Shown here piece by piece: positions 34,676 through 44,046 of a stretch of 64,000 bases of DNA. The DNA is taken from NCBI RefSeq assembly GCF_000429765.1, contig NZ_KE386949.1, positions 572,815 through 636,814 on the forward strand. The letters run 5' to 3'. The notes under the pieces were generated by a model. The model saw only the letters and a program-made list of their open reading frames with translations, was not told the origin of the DNA and ran no database searches. Position 1 is the stretch's first letter. Each line of letters opens with the position of its first letter. Source of the stretch: Gemmobacter nectariphilus DSM 15620. GTDB taxonomy: Bacteria > Pseudomonadota > Alphaproteobacteria > Rhodobacterales > Rhodobacteraceae. The translations under genes were made by a program, and so were the position numbers.

Positions 34676-35923
34676 ATGAAACGCTATTCCGTCTTTGCCC
34701 TCGCCCGTGCTGCGCTGGACTGGCATCAGGGCTGGGAACGCGCCTGGCGCGATGCGCAGCCCAAGGGCCGCTATGACGTGGTGATCGTCGGGGCCGGCGG
34801 GCATGGGCTGGCCACGGCCTATTATCTGGCGAAAAACCATGGCATCACCAACATCGCCGTGCTGGAAAAGGGCTGGCTGGGCGGCGGCAACACCGGGCGC
34901 AACACGACGATCATCCGGTCGAACTATCTTCAGGACAGCTCGGCCGCGATCTACGAAAAGGCCCGCAGCCTCTACGAGACGCTGAGCCAGGATCTGAACT
35001 ACAACGTGATGTTCAGCCCTCGCGGACTTTTGATGCTGGCCCAGACCGAGCATGAGGTGAAGGGCTACATGCGCACCGTCCATGCCAACCACCTGCAAGG
35101 CGTGGCGACCGAATGGATCGGGCCCGACCGGGTCAAGGATCTGGTGCCTGCAATCAACATCGACGGGCCGCGCTATCCGGTGCTGGGGGCGCTTTATCAG
35201 GCACGCGGCGGCACGGCGCGGCACGATGCTGTGGCCTGGGGCTATGCGCGGGCCTGTTCGGCCATGGGCATCGACATCATCCAGAACTGCGAGGTGACGG
35301 GGATCGACCGCGCGCAAGGCCGCGTGAGCGGGGTGCGCACCAGCCGCGGCGCCATTGCCTGCGACAAGCTGGGGCTGGTGGTTGCCGGCCATTCCAGCGT
35401 GCTGGCCGAGATGGCGGGCTTTCGGCTGCCCATCGAATCCCTGGCGCTTCAGGCGCTGGTGTCAGAGCCGGTCAAGCCCATGCTGGACGTGGTGGTCATG
35501 GCCAACACCGTGCATGGCTACATCAGCCAGTCCGACAAGGGCGAGCTGGTGATCGGCGGCGGCACCGACGGGTTCAACAACTACACCCAGCGCGGCAGTT
35601 TCCAGCACATCCAGGAAACCCTGCGTGCCCTGATCGAGACCTTCCCGGCGATCTCGCGGCTGAAGATGCTGCGCCAATGGGGCGGGATCGTCGACATGAC
35701 GGGCGACCGATCGCCCATCATTTCCACCACGCCGCTTGAGGGCTGTTTCGTCAACTGCGGCTGGGGAACCGGCGGGTTCAAGGCGATCCCGGGATCGGGC
35801 TGGGCGATGGCCGATCTGATGGCCCGCGGCACGCCAGGGCCGCTGGCCGCCGAATTCAGCCTGACCCGGTTCCGCGAGGGCCGGTTCATCGACGAAAGCG
35901 TTGCAGCGGGGGTGGCGCATTGA
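34676..35923 (+). CDS. soxB: sarcosine oxidase subunit beta
   Basis: A 415-residue FAD-dependent subunit of heterotetrameric sarcosine oxidase. The dinucleotide motif is VVIVGAGGHGLATAYYLAK, followed by WLGGGNTGRNTTIIRSNYL, typical of SoxB. Sarcosine is oxidised to glycine, H2O2 and a C1 unit passed to tetrahydrofolate. The GGGT/HG-type C-terminal segment GWGTGGFKAIPGSG is conserved. It is first in the order soxB-small ORF-soxD-soxA-soxG; no glyA or folate gene is next to it. Confidence 0.95.
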   Translation: MKRYSVFALARAALDWHQGWERAWRDAQPKGRYDVVIVGAGGHGLATAYYLAKNHGITNIAVLEKGWLGGGNTGRNTTIIRSNYLQDSSAAIYEKARSLYETLSQDLNYNVMFSPRGLLMLAQTEHEVKGYMRTVHANHLQGVATEWIGPDRVKDLVPAINIDGPRYPVLGALYQARGGTARHDAVAWGYARACSAMGIDIIQNCEVTGIDRAQGRVSGVRTSRGAIACDKLGLVVAGHSSVLAEMAGFRLPIESLALQALVSEPVKPMLDVVVMANTVHGYISQSDKGELVIGGGTDGFNNYTQRGSFQHIQETLRALIETFPAISRLKMLRQWGGIVDMTGDRSPIISTTPLEGCFVNCGWGTGGFKAIPGSGWAMADLMARGTPGPLAAEFSLTRFREGRFIDESVAAGVAH

Positions 35924-36014
35924 TGGGTCAAGGTGGCGCAAGTCTGGTGCGATGGAACCTTTGCAGTGTCTTGCGGGTTGGTCCTGCAGTGACAACTTGC
36001 GAGGAGACCCTGTC

Positions 36015-36206
36015 ATGGCCAGCGAAAACATCCCGGGCAGCGGCAACACCGGCCTTGCCTTCATTCTGGGCGGTGTCGTCGTGGCGCTTGCCGTCGTGGC
36101 CTGGCTTGCCCTTGGGGGCGAGATGCCGGGCGACAAGCCTGACGTGTCCATCACCGTGCCGGGCGTCGGCAAGGTCGAGGCGGACGTCAAGGGCTCGGGC
36201 GGCTGA
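36015..36206 (+). CDS. small single-helix membrane protein within the sox operon
   Basis: A 63-residue protein with one membrane helix (about residues 13-33, FILGGVVVALAVVAWLALGG) and a short tail with Pro and Asp (GDKPDVSITVPGVGKVEAD). GAGGAG precedes the ATG. It sits between soxB and soxD, which are usually adjacent. I do not recognise a function. A stem-loop follows, so it may shape relative expression. Confidence 0.7.
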   Translation: MASENIPGSGNTGLAFILGGVVVALAVVAWLALGGEMPGDKPDVSITVPGVGKVEADVKGSGG

Positions 36207-36266
36207 TCGCGTTCGGGCCGTCGGCGGACACGCCGGTTGCGGCACCCCGGGGGCGCGCGTTCCGCA

Positions 36267-36288
36267 GGCCTGCCCGCCTTTGGGCAGG
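36267..36288 (+). terminator. stem-loop between the small ORF and soxD
   Basis: GCCTGCCC-gccttt-GGGCAGGC (8-bp perfect stem). No T-run follows. Partial termination or mRNA processing inside the sox operon is possible. Confidence 0.4.
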
Positions 36289-36335
36289 CGGGGGCGGTCG
36301 GCGCCCCCCGCTCGCATCTGGCAGGAGTGCTTTGC

Positions 36336-36659
36336 ATGCTGACCCTTACCTGCCCCTATTGCGGCGTCACCGCCGAGGAAACCGAGCTGACGCCGGGCGG
36401 GCAGGCGCATCTGACGCGCTTTGGCCCCGGATCAAGCGATGCCGAGTTCGAGGGCTATCTGTTCGCGCGCACCAACCCCAAGGGCGTGCATTTCGAACGC
36501 TGGCGCCATGCCTATGGCTGCGGCAAGTGGTTCCATGCCGCCCGCTGCACCGCAACGCTGGAAGTGTTCGGCACCTATCCCGCGCAGGCCGTTGCGCCGC
36601 CGGATGATCTGATCGCACATATCAAGGCCCGCCGTCCGGGCTGGGAGGGCTGGACATGA
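36336..36659 (+). CDS. soxD: sarcosine oxidase subunit delta
   Basis: A 107-residue SoxD, the zinc-binding small subunit. The ligands are probably CPYC near the start, and His and Cys in HAYGCGKWFHAARC. The family segment YLFARTNPKGVHFERW is present. GCAGGAG precedes the ATG. Its stop overlaps the soxA start by ATGA, indicating coupled synthesis. Confidence 0.94.
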   Translation: MLTLTCPYCGVTAEETELTPGGQAHLTRFGPGSSDAEFEGYLFARTNPKGVHFERWRHAYGCGKWFHAARCTATLEVFGTYPAQAVAPPDDLIAHIKARRPGWEGWT

Positions 36660-39637
36660 CCACCCGTCTGGCCCGTGGCGGGCGTCTGATCGACCGGGGC
36701 GCGCCGCTGGAGTTCACCTTCGATGGCGCGCGCCTGCGCGGCTATCAGGGCGACACGCTGGCCTCGGCGCTGCTGGCCAATGACCGGCTGCTGATGGGGC
36801 GCAGCTTCAAGTATCATCGCCCGCGCGGCCCCGTCGCCTCGGGCGTCGAGGAACCGAACGCGCTGGTCAACCTTGGCAAGGGCGCCCGGGCCGAGCCCAA
36901 TTGCCGCGCCACCACGACCGAGCTGTTCGATGGTCTGGCTGCCAGCAGCCAGAACCGCTGGCCCAGCCTTGATCTCGATGTCGGGGTGGTGAACGACGCC
37001 ATGGCGCGCTTCCTGCCGGCGGGGTTCTATTACAAGACCTTCATGTTCCCGCGTCCGTTCTGGAAACACCTGTTCGAGCCGGTGATCCGCCAGTCTGCCG
37101 GCCTTGGCCCGGCGCCCAAGGACCGCGATGCCGACCGATACGAACAGATCCACGCCGTCTGTGATGTGCTGGTTGCAGGTGGCGGGGTGGCCGGGCTGAC
37201 GGCGGCGCTGGCCGCCGCCCGGTCAGGCGCGCGGGTGATGGTGCTGGACCAGGCGCCGCATTGGGGCGGCCGCGCGCCGGTCGATGGCGGCGAGATTGAT
37301 GGCAAACCTGTCGAGACCTGGGTCAACGACGCGCTGCAAGCTCTTGAAACGCTGCCCAATGTCGTGCTGCGGTCCCGCTGCATGGTGGCCGGCGTTCACG
37401 ATCACGGCCATGTGCTGGCCGAGGAGCGGATTGCCGACCATAGCCCCGGCGATGGCCGGCCCCGTCGCCGCCTGTGGCGCATCCGGGCTGGCAAGGTGAT
37501 CGCGGCCACCGGCGCGCTGGAACGCCCGCTGGCCTTTGCCGGCAATGATGTGCCGGGCGTCATGCTGGCCAGTGCGGTGCGCGACTATCTGGTCAACTGG
37601 GGTGTCAGCCCTGGCGATCGCACGGTGATCGTCACCAACAACGACGACGCCTATCGCACCGCCATCGCGCTGCGCCAGGCGGGCCTTGCGGTGCCCGCCG
37701 TGCTGGACGCGCGCGAGCGTGCCGAGGGCGATCTGCCGCAGCAGGCGCGCGCGCTGGGGATCCGGGTGGAAACCGGCAAGGCCATTGCCCGCGTTCAGGG
37801 CCGCAAGCGGGTGACAGGCGTGCAGGTCTGCCTGCAAGCCGGCGAAGGCGCGGTGCTCGAGGATATCCCCTGCGAGGCCGTCGCCATGTCGGGCGGCTGG
37901 TCGCCCGTCGTCCATCTGTGGAGCCATTGCGGCGGCAAGCTGCTGTGGGATGAGGCAGGGGCGATGTTCCGCCCCGATCCCGTGCATCCGCCGACCGGCG
38001 CCAGTGGCCAGCCGATGGTGGTCTGTGCCGGCGCCGCTGCAGGCGCGCTGCGGCTGGGCGATTGTGTGACCGATGCCCATCTGGCGGCAGGGGGCGACGG
38101 CGGGGCTCCGGCGGGCGCGGCGCCCATCGAGGCGCCGCTCGCCCCGGTCTGGGTCATGCCGCAAGGCGCCCCGGTGGCCATGCGCGCGAAGATGTGGCTG
38201 GATTTCCAGAATGACGTAAAGGTCAGCGACATCCAGCTTGCCGCGCGCGAGGGGTTCACCTCGGTCGAACATGCCAAGCGATATACCACGCTGGGCATGG
38301 CGACGGATCAGGGAAAACTAAGCAATATCAACGGACTTGCCGTTCTGTCGCAAGCGCTGGATGAAGGGGTGCCGCAGGTTGGCACGACAACCTTCCGCCC
38401 GCCCTATACCCCCGTCGCCTTTGGCACGCTGGCCGGCGAGGCGCGGGGGCCGCTGTTCCAGCCGCTGCGCCGCACGCCGATGCATGACTGGCACGAGGGG
38501 CGCGGCGCCCATTGGGAGCCCGTGGGCCTGTGGCGCCGCCCGCTGGCCTATCCGGCGCCGGGCGAGAGTGTCGAACAGGCGACCCGGCGCGAGGTGCTGG
38601 CGGTCCGGCAAGGCGCCGCGCTGCTCGATGCCTCGACCTTGGGCAAGATCGTGGTCAAGGGGCCGGATGCGGGCCGCTTTCTCGACATGCTTTACAGCAA
38701 CCTGATGTCCACCCTGGCCGTCGGCCGCTGCCGCTATGGGCTGATGCTGAACGAGCAGGGCTTTGTGATCGACGATGGTGTCGTCGCGCGGCTGTCGGAG
38801 GACACCTTCCTGTGCCACACCACCAGCGGCGGGGCAGACCGTATCCACGCCTGGATGGAAGACTGGCTGCAATGCGAATGGCCGGACTGGCAGGTGTTCA
38901 CCGCCAATCTGACCGAGCACTATGGCCAGATCGCTGTTGCCGGCCCCAAGGCCCGGGCGCTGCTGGAAACCCTGGGCGGGATGGACGTCTCGGCACAGGC
39001 GCTGCCCTTCATGGGCTGGGCCGAGGGGCAGATCGGCGGCGTTCCGGTGCGGGTCTACCGGATTTCCTTTACGGGCGAGCTGTCCTTTGAACTGGCGGCT
39101 CCTGCAGGTCAGGCGCTGGACCTGTGGCGGCAGTTGATGGCTGCGGGCGAGGCGTTGGGCGTCGTGCCCCATGGCACTGGCGCGCTGCATGTGCTGCGGG
39201 CGGAAAAGGGCTTTGTCATCGTCGGGGACGAGACCGATGGCACCGTCACCCCGCAGGATCTGAACATGGGCTGGGCGGTGTCGAAGACCAAGGCGGATTT
39301 CATCGGCAAGCGCGGGCTGGAACGTCCGGCCCTGACCGATCCCGACCGCTGGCGGCTGGTCGGCCTTGAGACGCTCGATGGTTCGGTCCTGCCCGAAGGC
39401 GCCCATGCGGTCGCGGACGGGGTGAATGCCAACGGTCAGCGCAAGGTGCAGGGCCGCGTCACCTCGACCTATCACTCGCCCACCCTGGGGCGCGGCATCG
39501 CGCTGGGGCTGGTGCGGCGCGGCCCCGAGCGGCTGGGCGAGGTGCTGGAGTTTCCCACCATCGGCGGCGCCTTGGTCAAGGCGCGCATCGTCGATCCGGT
39601 GCGCTATGACAAGGAAGGGGCGCGGCAGAATGTCTGA
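36656..39637 (+). CDS. soxA: sarcosine oxidase subunit alpha
   Basis: A 993-residue subunit. The N-terminal ferredoxin-like/2Fe-2S-type fold includes GRSFKYHRPRGP, the NAD-binding motif LVAGGGVAGLTAALAAARSG is at about residues 170-190, and the C-terminal third is a GcvT-like folate-binding domain (LNEQGFVIDDGV, GPKARALLE, KGFVIVGDETDGTVTPQDL). It passes the methyl-derived C1 unit to tetrahydrofolate. The length is normal for this subunit. It overlaps soxD by four bases and soxG by eight. Confidence 0.96.
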   Translation: MTTRLARGGRLIDRGAPLEFTFDGARLRGYQGDTLASALLANDRLLMGRSFKYHRPRGPVASGVEEPNALVNLGKGARAEPNCRATTTELFDGLAASSQNRWPSLDLDVGVVNDAMARFLPAGFYYKTFMFPRPFWKHLFEPVIRQSAGLGPAPKDRDADRYEQIHAVCDVLVAGGGVAGLTAALAAARSGARVMVLDQAPHWGGRAPVDGGEIDGKPVETWVNDALQALETLPNVVLRSRCMVAGVHDHGHVLAEERIADHSPGDGRPRRRLWRIRAGKVIAATGALERPLAFAGNDVPGVMLASAVRDYLVNWGVSPGDRTVIVTNNDDAYRTAIALRQAGLAVPAVLDARERAEGDLPQQARALGIRVETGKAIARVQGRKRVTGVQVCLQAGEGAVLEDIPCEAVAMSGGWSPVVHLWSHCGGKLLWDEAGAMFRPDPVHPPTGASGQPMVVCAGAAAGALRLGDCVTDAHLAAGGDGGAPAGAAPIEAPLAPVWVMPQGAPVAMRAKMWLDFQNDVKVSDIQLAAREGFTSVEHAKRYTTLGMATDQGKLSNINGLAVLSQALDEGVPQVGTTTFRPPYTPVAFGTLAGEARGPLFQPLRRTPMHDWHEGRGAHWEPVGLWRRPLAYPAPGESVEQATRREVLAVRQGAALLDASTLGKIVVKGPDAGRFLDMLYSNLMSTLAVGRCRYGLMLNEQGFVIDDGVVARLSEDTFLCHTTSGGADRIHAWMEDWLQCEWPDWQVFTANLTEHYGQIAVAGPKARALLETLGGMDVSAQALPFMGWAEGQIGGVPVRVYRISFTGELSFELAAPAGQALDLWRQLMAAGEALGVVPHGTGALHVLRAEKGFVIVGDETDGTVTPQDLNMGWAVSKTKADFIGKRGLERPALTDPDRWRLVGLETLDGSVLPEGAHAVADGVNANGQRKVQGRVTSTYHSPTLGRGIALGLVRRGPERLGEVLEFPTIGGALVKARIVDPVRYDKEGARQNV

Positions 39638-40187
39638 TCCGGTCACGGCGCTGAATGGGGCGCGCGCGCAGGGCTATGTCACTGTCACCGAGGCCCCGCC
39701 GATCGGCATGATCACCCTGCGCTGCCGGGGCGATGTCGGCCCGGCGCTGGCGGGGCTGAACCTGCCCTTGCCTGGCCAGCGCCGGATCGAGACCGGGGCA
39801 GGGGGCGGCGTTGCCTGGATGTCGCCCGATGAATGGCTGATCCTGATCCCGCGTGATCGCGTGGGCGCGGTGCTGGCCGGGCTGGCCGGGGCCTTGCAGG
39901 ATGTGCCGCATCTGGCCGTCGATGTCTCGGACGCCCGCGCGGTGCTGTGGCTGGAAGGCGACAAGGTGCGCGAGGTGATCGCCAAGGCCGCCCCGGTCGA
40001 CATGGCGCCCGGCGTGTTCGAACCCGGCGAGGTGCGCCGCACCCGCGCCGGGCAGATCGCCGTCGCCTTCTGGATGGTCGACGCGCGCACGGTCGAGCTG
40101 GTCTGCTTTCGATCCGTCGCGCGTTATGCGTTCGATCTGTTCGCCACGCTGTCCCAGCCGGGGGCCGAGGTGGGGCTGTTCGACTGA
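39630..40187 (+). CDS. soxG: sarcosine oxidase subunit gamma
   Basis: A 185-residue SoxG with the family segments AWMSPDEWLIL, DVSDARAVLWLEG and MAPGVFEPGEVRRTRAGQI. It completes the heterotetramer. The ATG lies eight bases inside soxA, in another frame, which supports translational coupling. The longer frame starting in soxA was rejected. Confidence 0.94.
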   Translation: MSDPVTALNGARAQGYVTVTEAPPIGMITLRCRGDVGPALAGLNLPLPGQRRIETGAGGGVAWMSPDEWLILIPRDRVGAVLAGLAGALQDVPHLAVDVSDARAVLWLEGDKVREVIAKAAPVDMAPGVFEPGEVRRTRAGQIAVAFWMVDARTVELVCFRSVARYAFDLFATLSQPGAEVGLFD

Positions 40188-40269
40188 TCGCCCGCAAGGG
40201 GGGCAAGGTCGGGCTATTCGAGCCATGCGGGGCGTCTTGCCGAGCGACTTGCGCCCGTGGCTGGCCGCT

Positions 40270-40328
40270 GGAGGGGTTTCACACCCCTCCAGACCTCCCC
40301 GTGGGGTATTTTCGGCAAGGTGAAATGG
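40270..40328 (+). repeat. dispersed palindromic repeat, copy 5
   Basis: Hairpin GGAGGGG-tttcaca-CCCCTCC (40270-40290), then AGACCTCCCCGTGGGGTATT and TTCGGCAAGGTGAAATGG. The hairpin core is the exact reverse complement of that of copy 4. Confidence 0.7.
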
Positions 40329-40518
40329 AAAGACCGCCGAGTTCGGACCCATGTGTGCGGGCGGCTTTCGGGCGGCTGTGTCTGACCCTCTGGCCGTGCT
40401 GCGATCGGGCGGTTCCGGGGCGGCGCGGTTCGGGGCCTTGACCGACAGCAGGCGGCCGGTTGGGGCGGTAAGTGGTGTGGCTTTGACCGACCGCGCCGTG
40501 CTGCGCCGATCCCGCCCC

Positions 40519-40547
40519 TTGGCCTGCACGGTGCGCTGCGCTAGGCT
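40519..40547 (+). promoter_or_regulatory. candidate promoter for the DUF2237 gene
   Basis: TTGGCC (40519-40524), a 17-base spacer and TAGGCT (40542-40547). The predicted start is near 40554, just before the AGGAGG site. Confidence 0.45.
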
Positions 40548-40572
40548 GCCCTTCGTCAGCAGGAGGCAGATG

Positions 40573-40950
40573 ATGCGCGAGGCTTCGGTCAATGTTCTGG
40601 GCGGCGCGCTGCAGACGTGCTCGACCGCGCCGATGACGGGGTTCTTTCGCAACGGCTGTTGCGATACCGGGCCGGCCGATCATGGCCTGCATACCGTGTG
40701 CGCGGTGATGACGGCAGAATTTCTGGCCCTGTCGAAATACCTTGGCAATGATCTGTCCACCCCGCGCCCCGAGTTCGGCTTTGCCGGGCTGAAGCCGGGC
40801 GATCGCTGGTGCCTGTGTGCCTCGCGGTTTCTTCAGGCCCATGACGAAGGTGCGGCGCCCAGGGTGAACCTGGACGCCACCCATCGCCGCACGCTTGAGG
40901 TGGTGCCGCTGGAGATCTTGCGTCTCCATGCTCTCGAGGCCGGCGAATAG
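40573..40950 (+). CDS. DUF2237 family protein
   Basis: A 125-residue soluble protein. NVLGGALQTCSTAPMTGFFR, CCDTGPADHGLHTVCAVMT and the stretch around NDLSTPRPEFGFAGLKPGD with WCLCASRF mark DUF2237, whose function is unknown. It has six cysteines in conserved positions, suggesting a metal or redox role. AGGAGG lies six bases before the chosen ATG; an ATG one codon earlier is possible. It precedes the enoyl-CoA hydratase gene by 61 bases. Confidence 0.88.
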   Translation: MREASVNVLGGALQTCSTAPMTGFFRNGCCDTGPADHGLHTVCAVMTAEFLALSKYLGNDLSTPRPEFGFAGLKPGDRWCLCASRFLQAHDEGAAPRVNLDATHRRTLEVVPLEILRLHALEAGE

Positions 40951-41011
40951 CCGGATTGCGCCATCGGGTCCACAATGCCACAAGGCGCGGGACCGAAGCA
41001 GGGAGGCTTGG

Positions 41012-41791
41012 ATGGAGACGATCCGTATCGAGGTGGACAGGCGCGGGGTTGCCGGTCTGGTGCTGGCGCGGGCCGAAAAGCACAATGCCTTGTCGGCGCA
41101 GATGATTGCCGAACTGACCGAGGCCGCAGGCCGTCTGGCGCGGGATCCGGCGGTGCGCGTGGTGGTGCTGCGCGCCGATGGCGACAGTTTCTGCGCTGGC
41201 GGCGATCTGGGCTGGATGCAGGAACAGATGCGCGCCGACGGGGCCACCCGCGCGCGCGAAGCCACCAAGCTGGCCGCCATGCTGGGGGCGCTGAACACGC
41301 TGCCCAAGCCGCTGATCGGACGCGTGCAGGGCAATGCCTTTGGCGGCGGCATCGGCATGATGTCGGTCTGCGATGTGGCCGTGGGCAGCGACAGCGCCCG
41401 CTTTGGCCTGACCGAGGCGCGGCTGGGGCTGATTCCCGCCACCATCGGCCCCTATGTCGTCGCCCGCATGGGCGAGGCGATGGCACGGCGGGTGTTCATG
41501 TCGGCCCGCCTGTTCGGCGCCGATGAAGCGGTGCGGCTGGGCCTGCTGGCGCAGGCCGTGCCGGCCGCCGATCTGGATGCCGCCATCGAGGCCGAGGTTG
41601 CCCCCTATCTGGCCTGCGCCCCTGGCGCGGTGGCCGAGGCCAAGCGCCTGGTGCGCCGCCTTGGCCCGCCCATCGACGAGGCCGTCATTGCCGAGACCAT
41701 CGCCGCGCTGGTCGAGCGCTGGGAAAGCCCCGAGGCGGCCGAGGGAATCGCCGCCTTCTTCGGCAAGCGCAAGCCGAACTGGTCCGGCTGA
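41012..41791 (+). CDS. enoyl-CoA hydratase/isomerase family protein (methylglutaconyl-CoA hydratase-like)
   Basis: A 259-residue crotonase-fold enzyme. The oxyanion-hole segments [14 protein letters not shown] and [15 protein letters not shown] are intact, followed by the acidic residue in [12 protein letters not shown]. The GGDLGWM motif resembles methylglutaconyl-CoA hydratases of leucine catabolism (LiuC/AtuD type), but no liu genes are nearby, so the substrate is uncertain. GGGAGG precedes the ATG. Confidence 0.85.
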   Translation: METIRIEVDRRGVAGLVLARAEKHNALSAQMIAELTEAAGRLARDPAVRVVVLRADGDSFCAGGDLGWMQEQMRADGATRAREATKLAAMLGALNTLPKPLIGRVQGNAFGGGIGMMSVCDVAVGSDSARFGLTEARLGLIPATIGPYVVARMGEAMARRVFMSARLFGADEAVRLGLLAQAVPAADLDAAIEAEVAPYLACAPGAVAEAKRLVRRLGPPIDEAVIAETIAALVERWESPEAAEGIAAFFGKRKPNWSG

Positions 41792-41911
41792 CGGCCCGCC
41801 GGGCAGGGCAAAGAGCCAGAGCGATTCTCTACGGTATCGCCTGGCTTGCCCGTCCGGTGGCCCCGGCCCTTTCCGCGATGCGGCATCGCTGCATCACCGC
41901 CGACCGAATTT

Positions 41912-41931
41912 CTGCACACCATGGTATGCAG
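41912..41931. promoter_or_regulatory. 20-bp near-perfect palindrome upstream of nuoA
   Basis: CTGCACACCATGGTATGCAG differs from its reverse complement at only one base pair. It sits 128 bases before nuoA, ahead of a hairpin and the candidate promoter. The symmetry suggests a binding site for a dimeric regulator. It does not match an FNR (TTGAT-N4-ATCAA) box. Confidence 0.4.
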
Positions 41932-41963
41932 CAAGGAATTTTGCCCTGCCATCAGCAGTATCT

Positions 41964-41983
41964 GTCAACCGGCTTCGGTTGAC
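41964..41983 (+). other. stem-loop upstream of nuoA
   Basis: GTCAACCG-gctt-CGGTTGAC, 8-bp perfect stem with a four-base loop. Its right arm contains the TTGAC of the candidate -35, so it could be an operator (two half-sites) or a terminator for the upstream gene. Confidence 0.45.
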
Positions 41984-42007
41984 CGTGGCGGGGGTCAGGA
42001 GTAAACG
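41979..42007 (+). promoter_or_regulatory. candidate nuo operon promoter
   Basis: TTGACC (41979-41984), a 17-base spacer and TAAACG (42002-42007). The start would fall about 45 bases before nuoA. The -35 overlaps the stem-loop at 41964-41983. Inference from sequence. Confidence 0.4.
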
Positions 42008-42059
42008 GGTCGCGGGCGCTGCGTCGCGCCTCGAGGTCCGCAAGCCGAAGGAGCAAGCC

Positions 42060-42949
<890 letters not shown>

Positions 42950-42961
42950 GAGGAGGCGGAA

Positions 42962-43564
42962 ATGTCCGACGCCCTGAACGAACTCGGCGCCTATATCGAG
43001 GCAAAGCGCGGCGATGATGTCGTGCGCTGGTCGGTCGATTTCGGCGAGCTGAACGTGGAAATCCTGCCGGGCCGCACCGTGGCCTTCATGGAGTTCCTGA
43101 AATCCGATCCGACCTGCCGGTTTGCCACGCTGGTCGATGTGACGGCCGTCGACTGGCCCGAGCGCGACAAGCGGTTCGATGTGGTCTGGCACCTGCTGTC
43201 GATGCACCGCAACCAGCGCATCCGCGTCAGATCGGCGATCGAGGAGGATCAGATGATCCCCTCGGTGGTGTCGGTCTGGCCGGCCGCCAACTGGTTCGAG
43301 CGGGAGACCTTCGACATGTTCGGCATCCTGTTCTCGGGGCACCCCGACCTGCGGCGCCTGCTGACCGATTATGGTTTCCGCGGCCATCCGCTGCGCAAGG
43401 ATTTCCCGACCACCGGCTATACCGAGGTCCGTTACGACGAGGCGCTGAAGCGTGTCGTCTACGAGCCGGTGAAGCTGGTGCAGGAATACCGCCAGTTCGA
43501 CTTCCTCAGCCCCTGGGAAGGGGCGCAGTATATCCTTCCGGGCGACGACAAGGCCAAGGCGTGA
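42962..43564 (+). CDS. nuoC: NADH-quinone oxidoreductase subunit C
   Basis: A 200-residue 30-kDa subunit of the peripheral arm. [22 protein letters not shown] and [16 protein letters not shown] (split by a few residues) are the family signatures. It is a separate gene, not fused to nuoD as in E. coli. The next reading frame starts inside its stop codon. Confidence 0.96.
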   Translation: MSDALNELGAYIEAKRGDDVVRWSVDFGELNVEILPGRTVAFMEFLKSDPTCRFATLVDVTAVDWPERDKRFDVVWHLLSMHRNQRIRVRSAIEEDQMIPSVVSVWPAANWFERETFDMFGILFSGHPDLRRLLTDYGFRGHPLRKDFPTTGYTEVRYDEALKRVVYEPVKLVQEYRQFDFLSPWEGAQYILPGDDKAKA

Positions 43565-44046
43565 TCGGCAGACCCACATATCTGTTCGGCGCCGGCGCGA
43601 CCAAGGCCGGCACGACCTGGCTGCTCCGCCATCTGGCGGGGCGCCCCGACGGCTATTTGCGGTCGGATCGGGACCTGCAGCACCGCCACAGTCTGGCTGG
43701 CGCGGGCGACCGTCAGATCGCGGTGAGCCGCCGCAAGCCGGCAGCGCCGCTGGCGGTGTCCTGGGTTCAGGATCGGGCCGCGCTGGTTCCGGTGCGACTG
43801 CTGGCGATGGTCCAGGGCATGCTGATGTCTGCTCCGGGCCTTGCCTGGCTCTGTGCCTTTTCGGGCAGCAGCGCCCATTCGGCCGATACTTCGGCGCGCA
43901 TGGACGACGGCGCGCCCCTTGCCATGACGGCTGAGCGTAAGGGCCGCCTTCGGGCCTTTCTTCAGTCGCAATACGACTTTGTCGCCACTGCTTTCCCGGA
44001 TATGCCGGAAAGCTGGCGCGCGAACCTTGACGGAGTGACCGCATGA
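43561..44046 (+). CDS. shortened sulfotransferase-like protein inside the nuo operon
   Basis: A 161-residue frame starting at a GTG within the nuoC stop (GTGA) and ending in the nuoD start. [21 protein letters not shown] resembles the PAPS-binding loop of sulfotransferases, and the C-terminus ([20 protein letters not shown], then SWRANLDG) resembles the end of such enzymes. The roughly 90 residues between are unlike them, and sulfotransferases are usually 250-300 residues. It therefore looks internally deleted or decayed, probably without PAPS activity, but the frame is kept open. Confidence 0.55.
   Translation: MIGRPTYLFGAGATKAGTTWLLRHLAGRPDGYLRSDRDLQHRHSLAGAGDRQIAVSRRKPAAPLAVSWVQDRAALVPVRLLAMVQGMLMSAPGLAWLCAFSGSSAHSADTSARMDDGAPLAMTAERKGRLRAFLQSQYDFVATAFPDMPESWRANLDGVTA

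Larger units (their letters stand above)
40188..40572 (+). other. 385-bp non-coding stretch after soxG
   Basis: It contains palindromic repeat copy 5 (40270-40328) and, near its end, a likely promoter (40519-40547) for the next gene. The bases between are G+C rich with no supported gene. Confidence 0.6.

Noticed and set aside
41792-42059. FNR-type (TTGAT-N4-ATCAA) site upstream of nuoA
   Set aside because: No matching sequence was found; the palindrome present has a different pattern.
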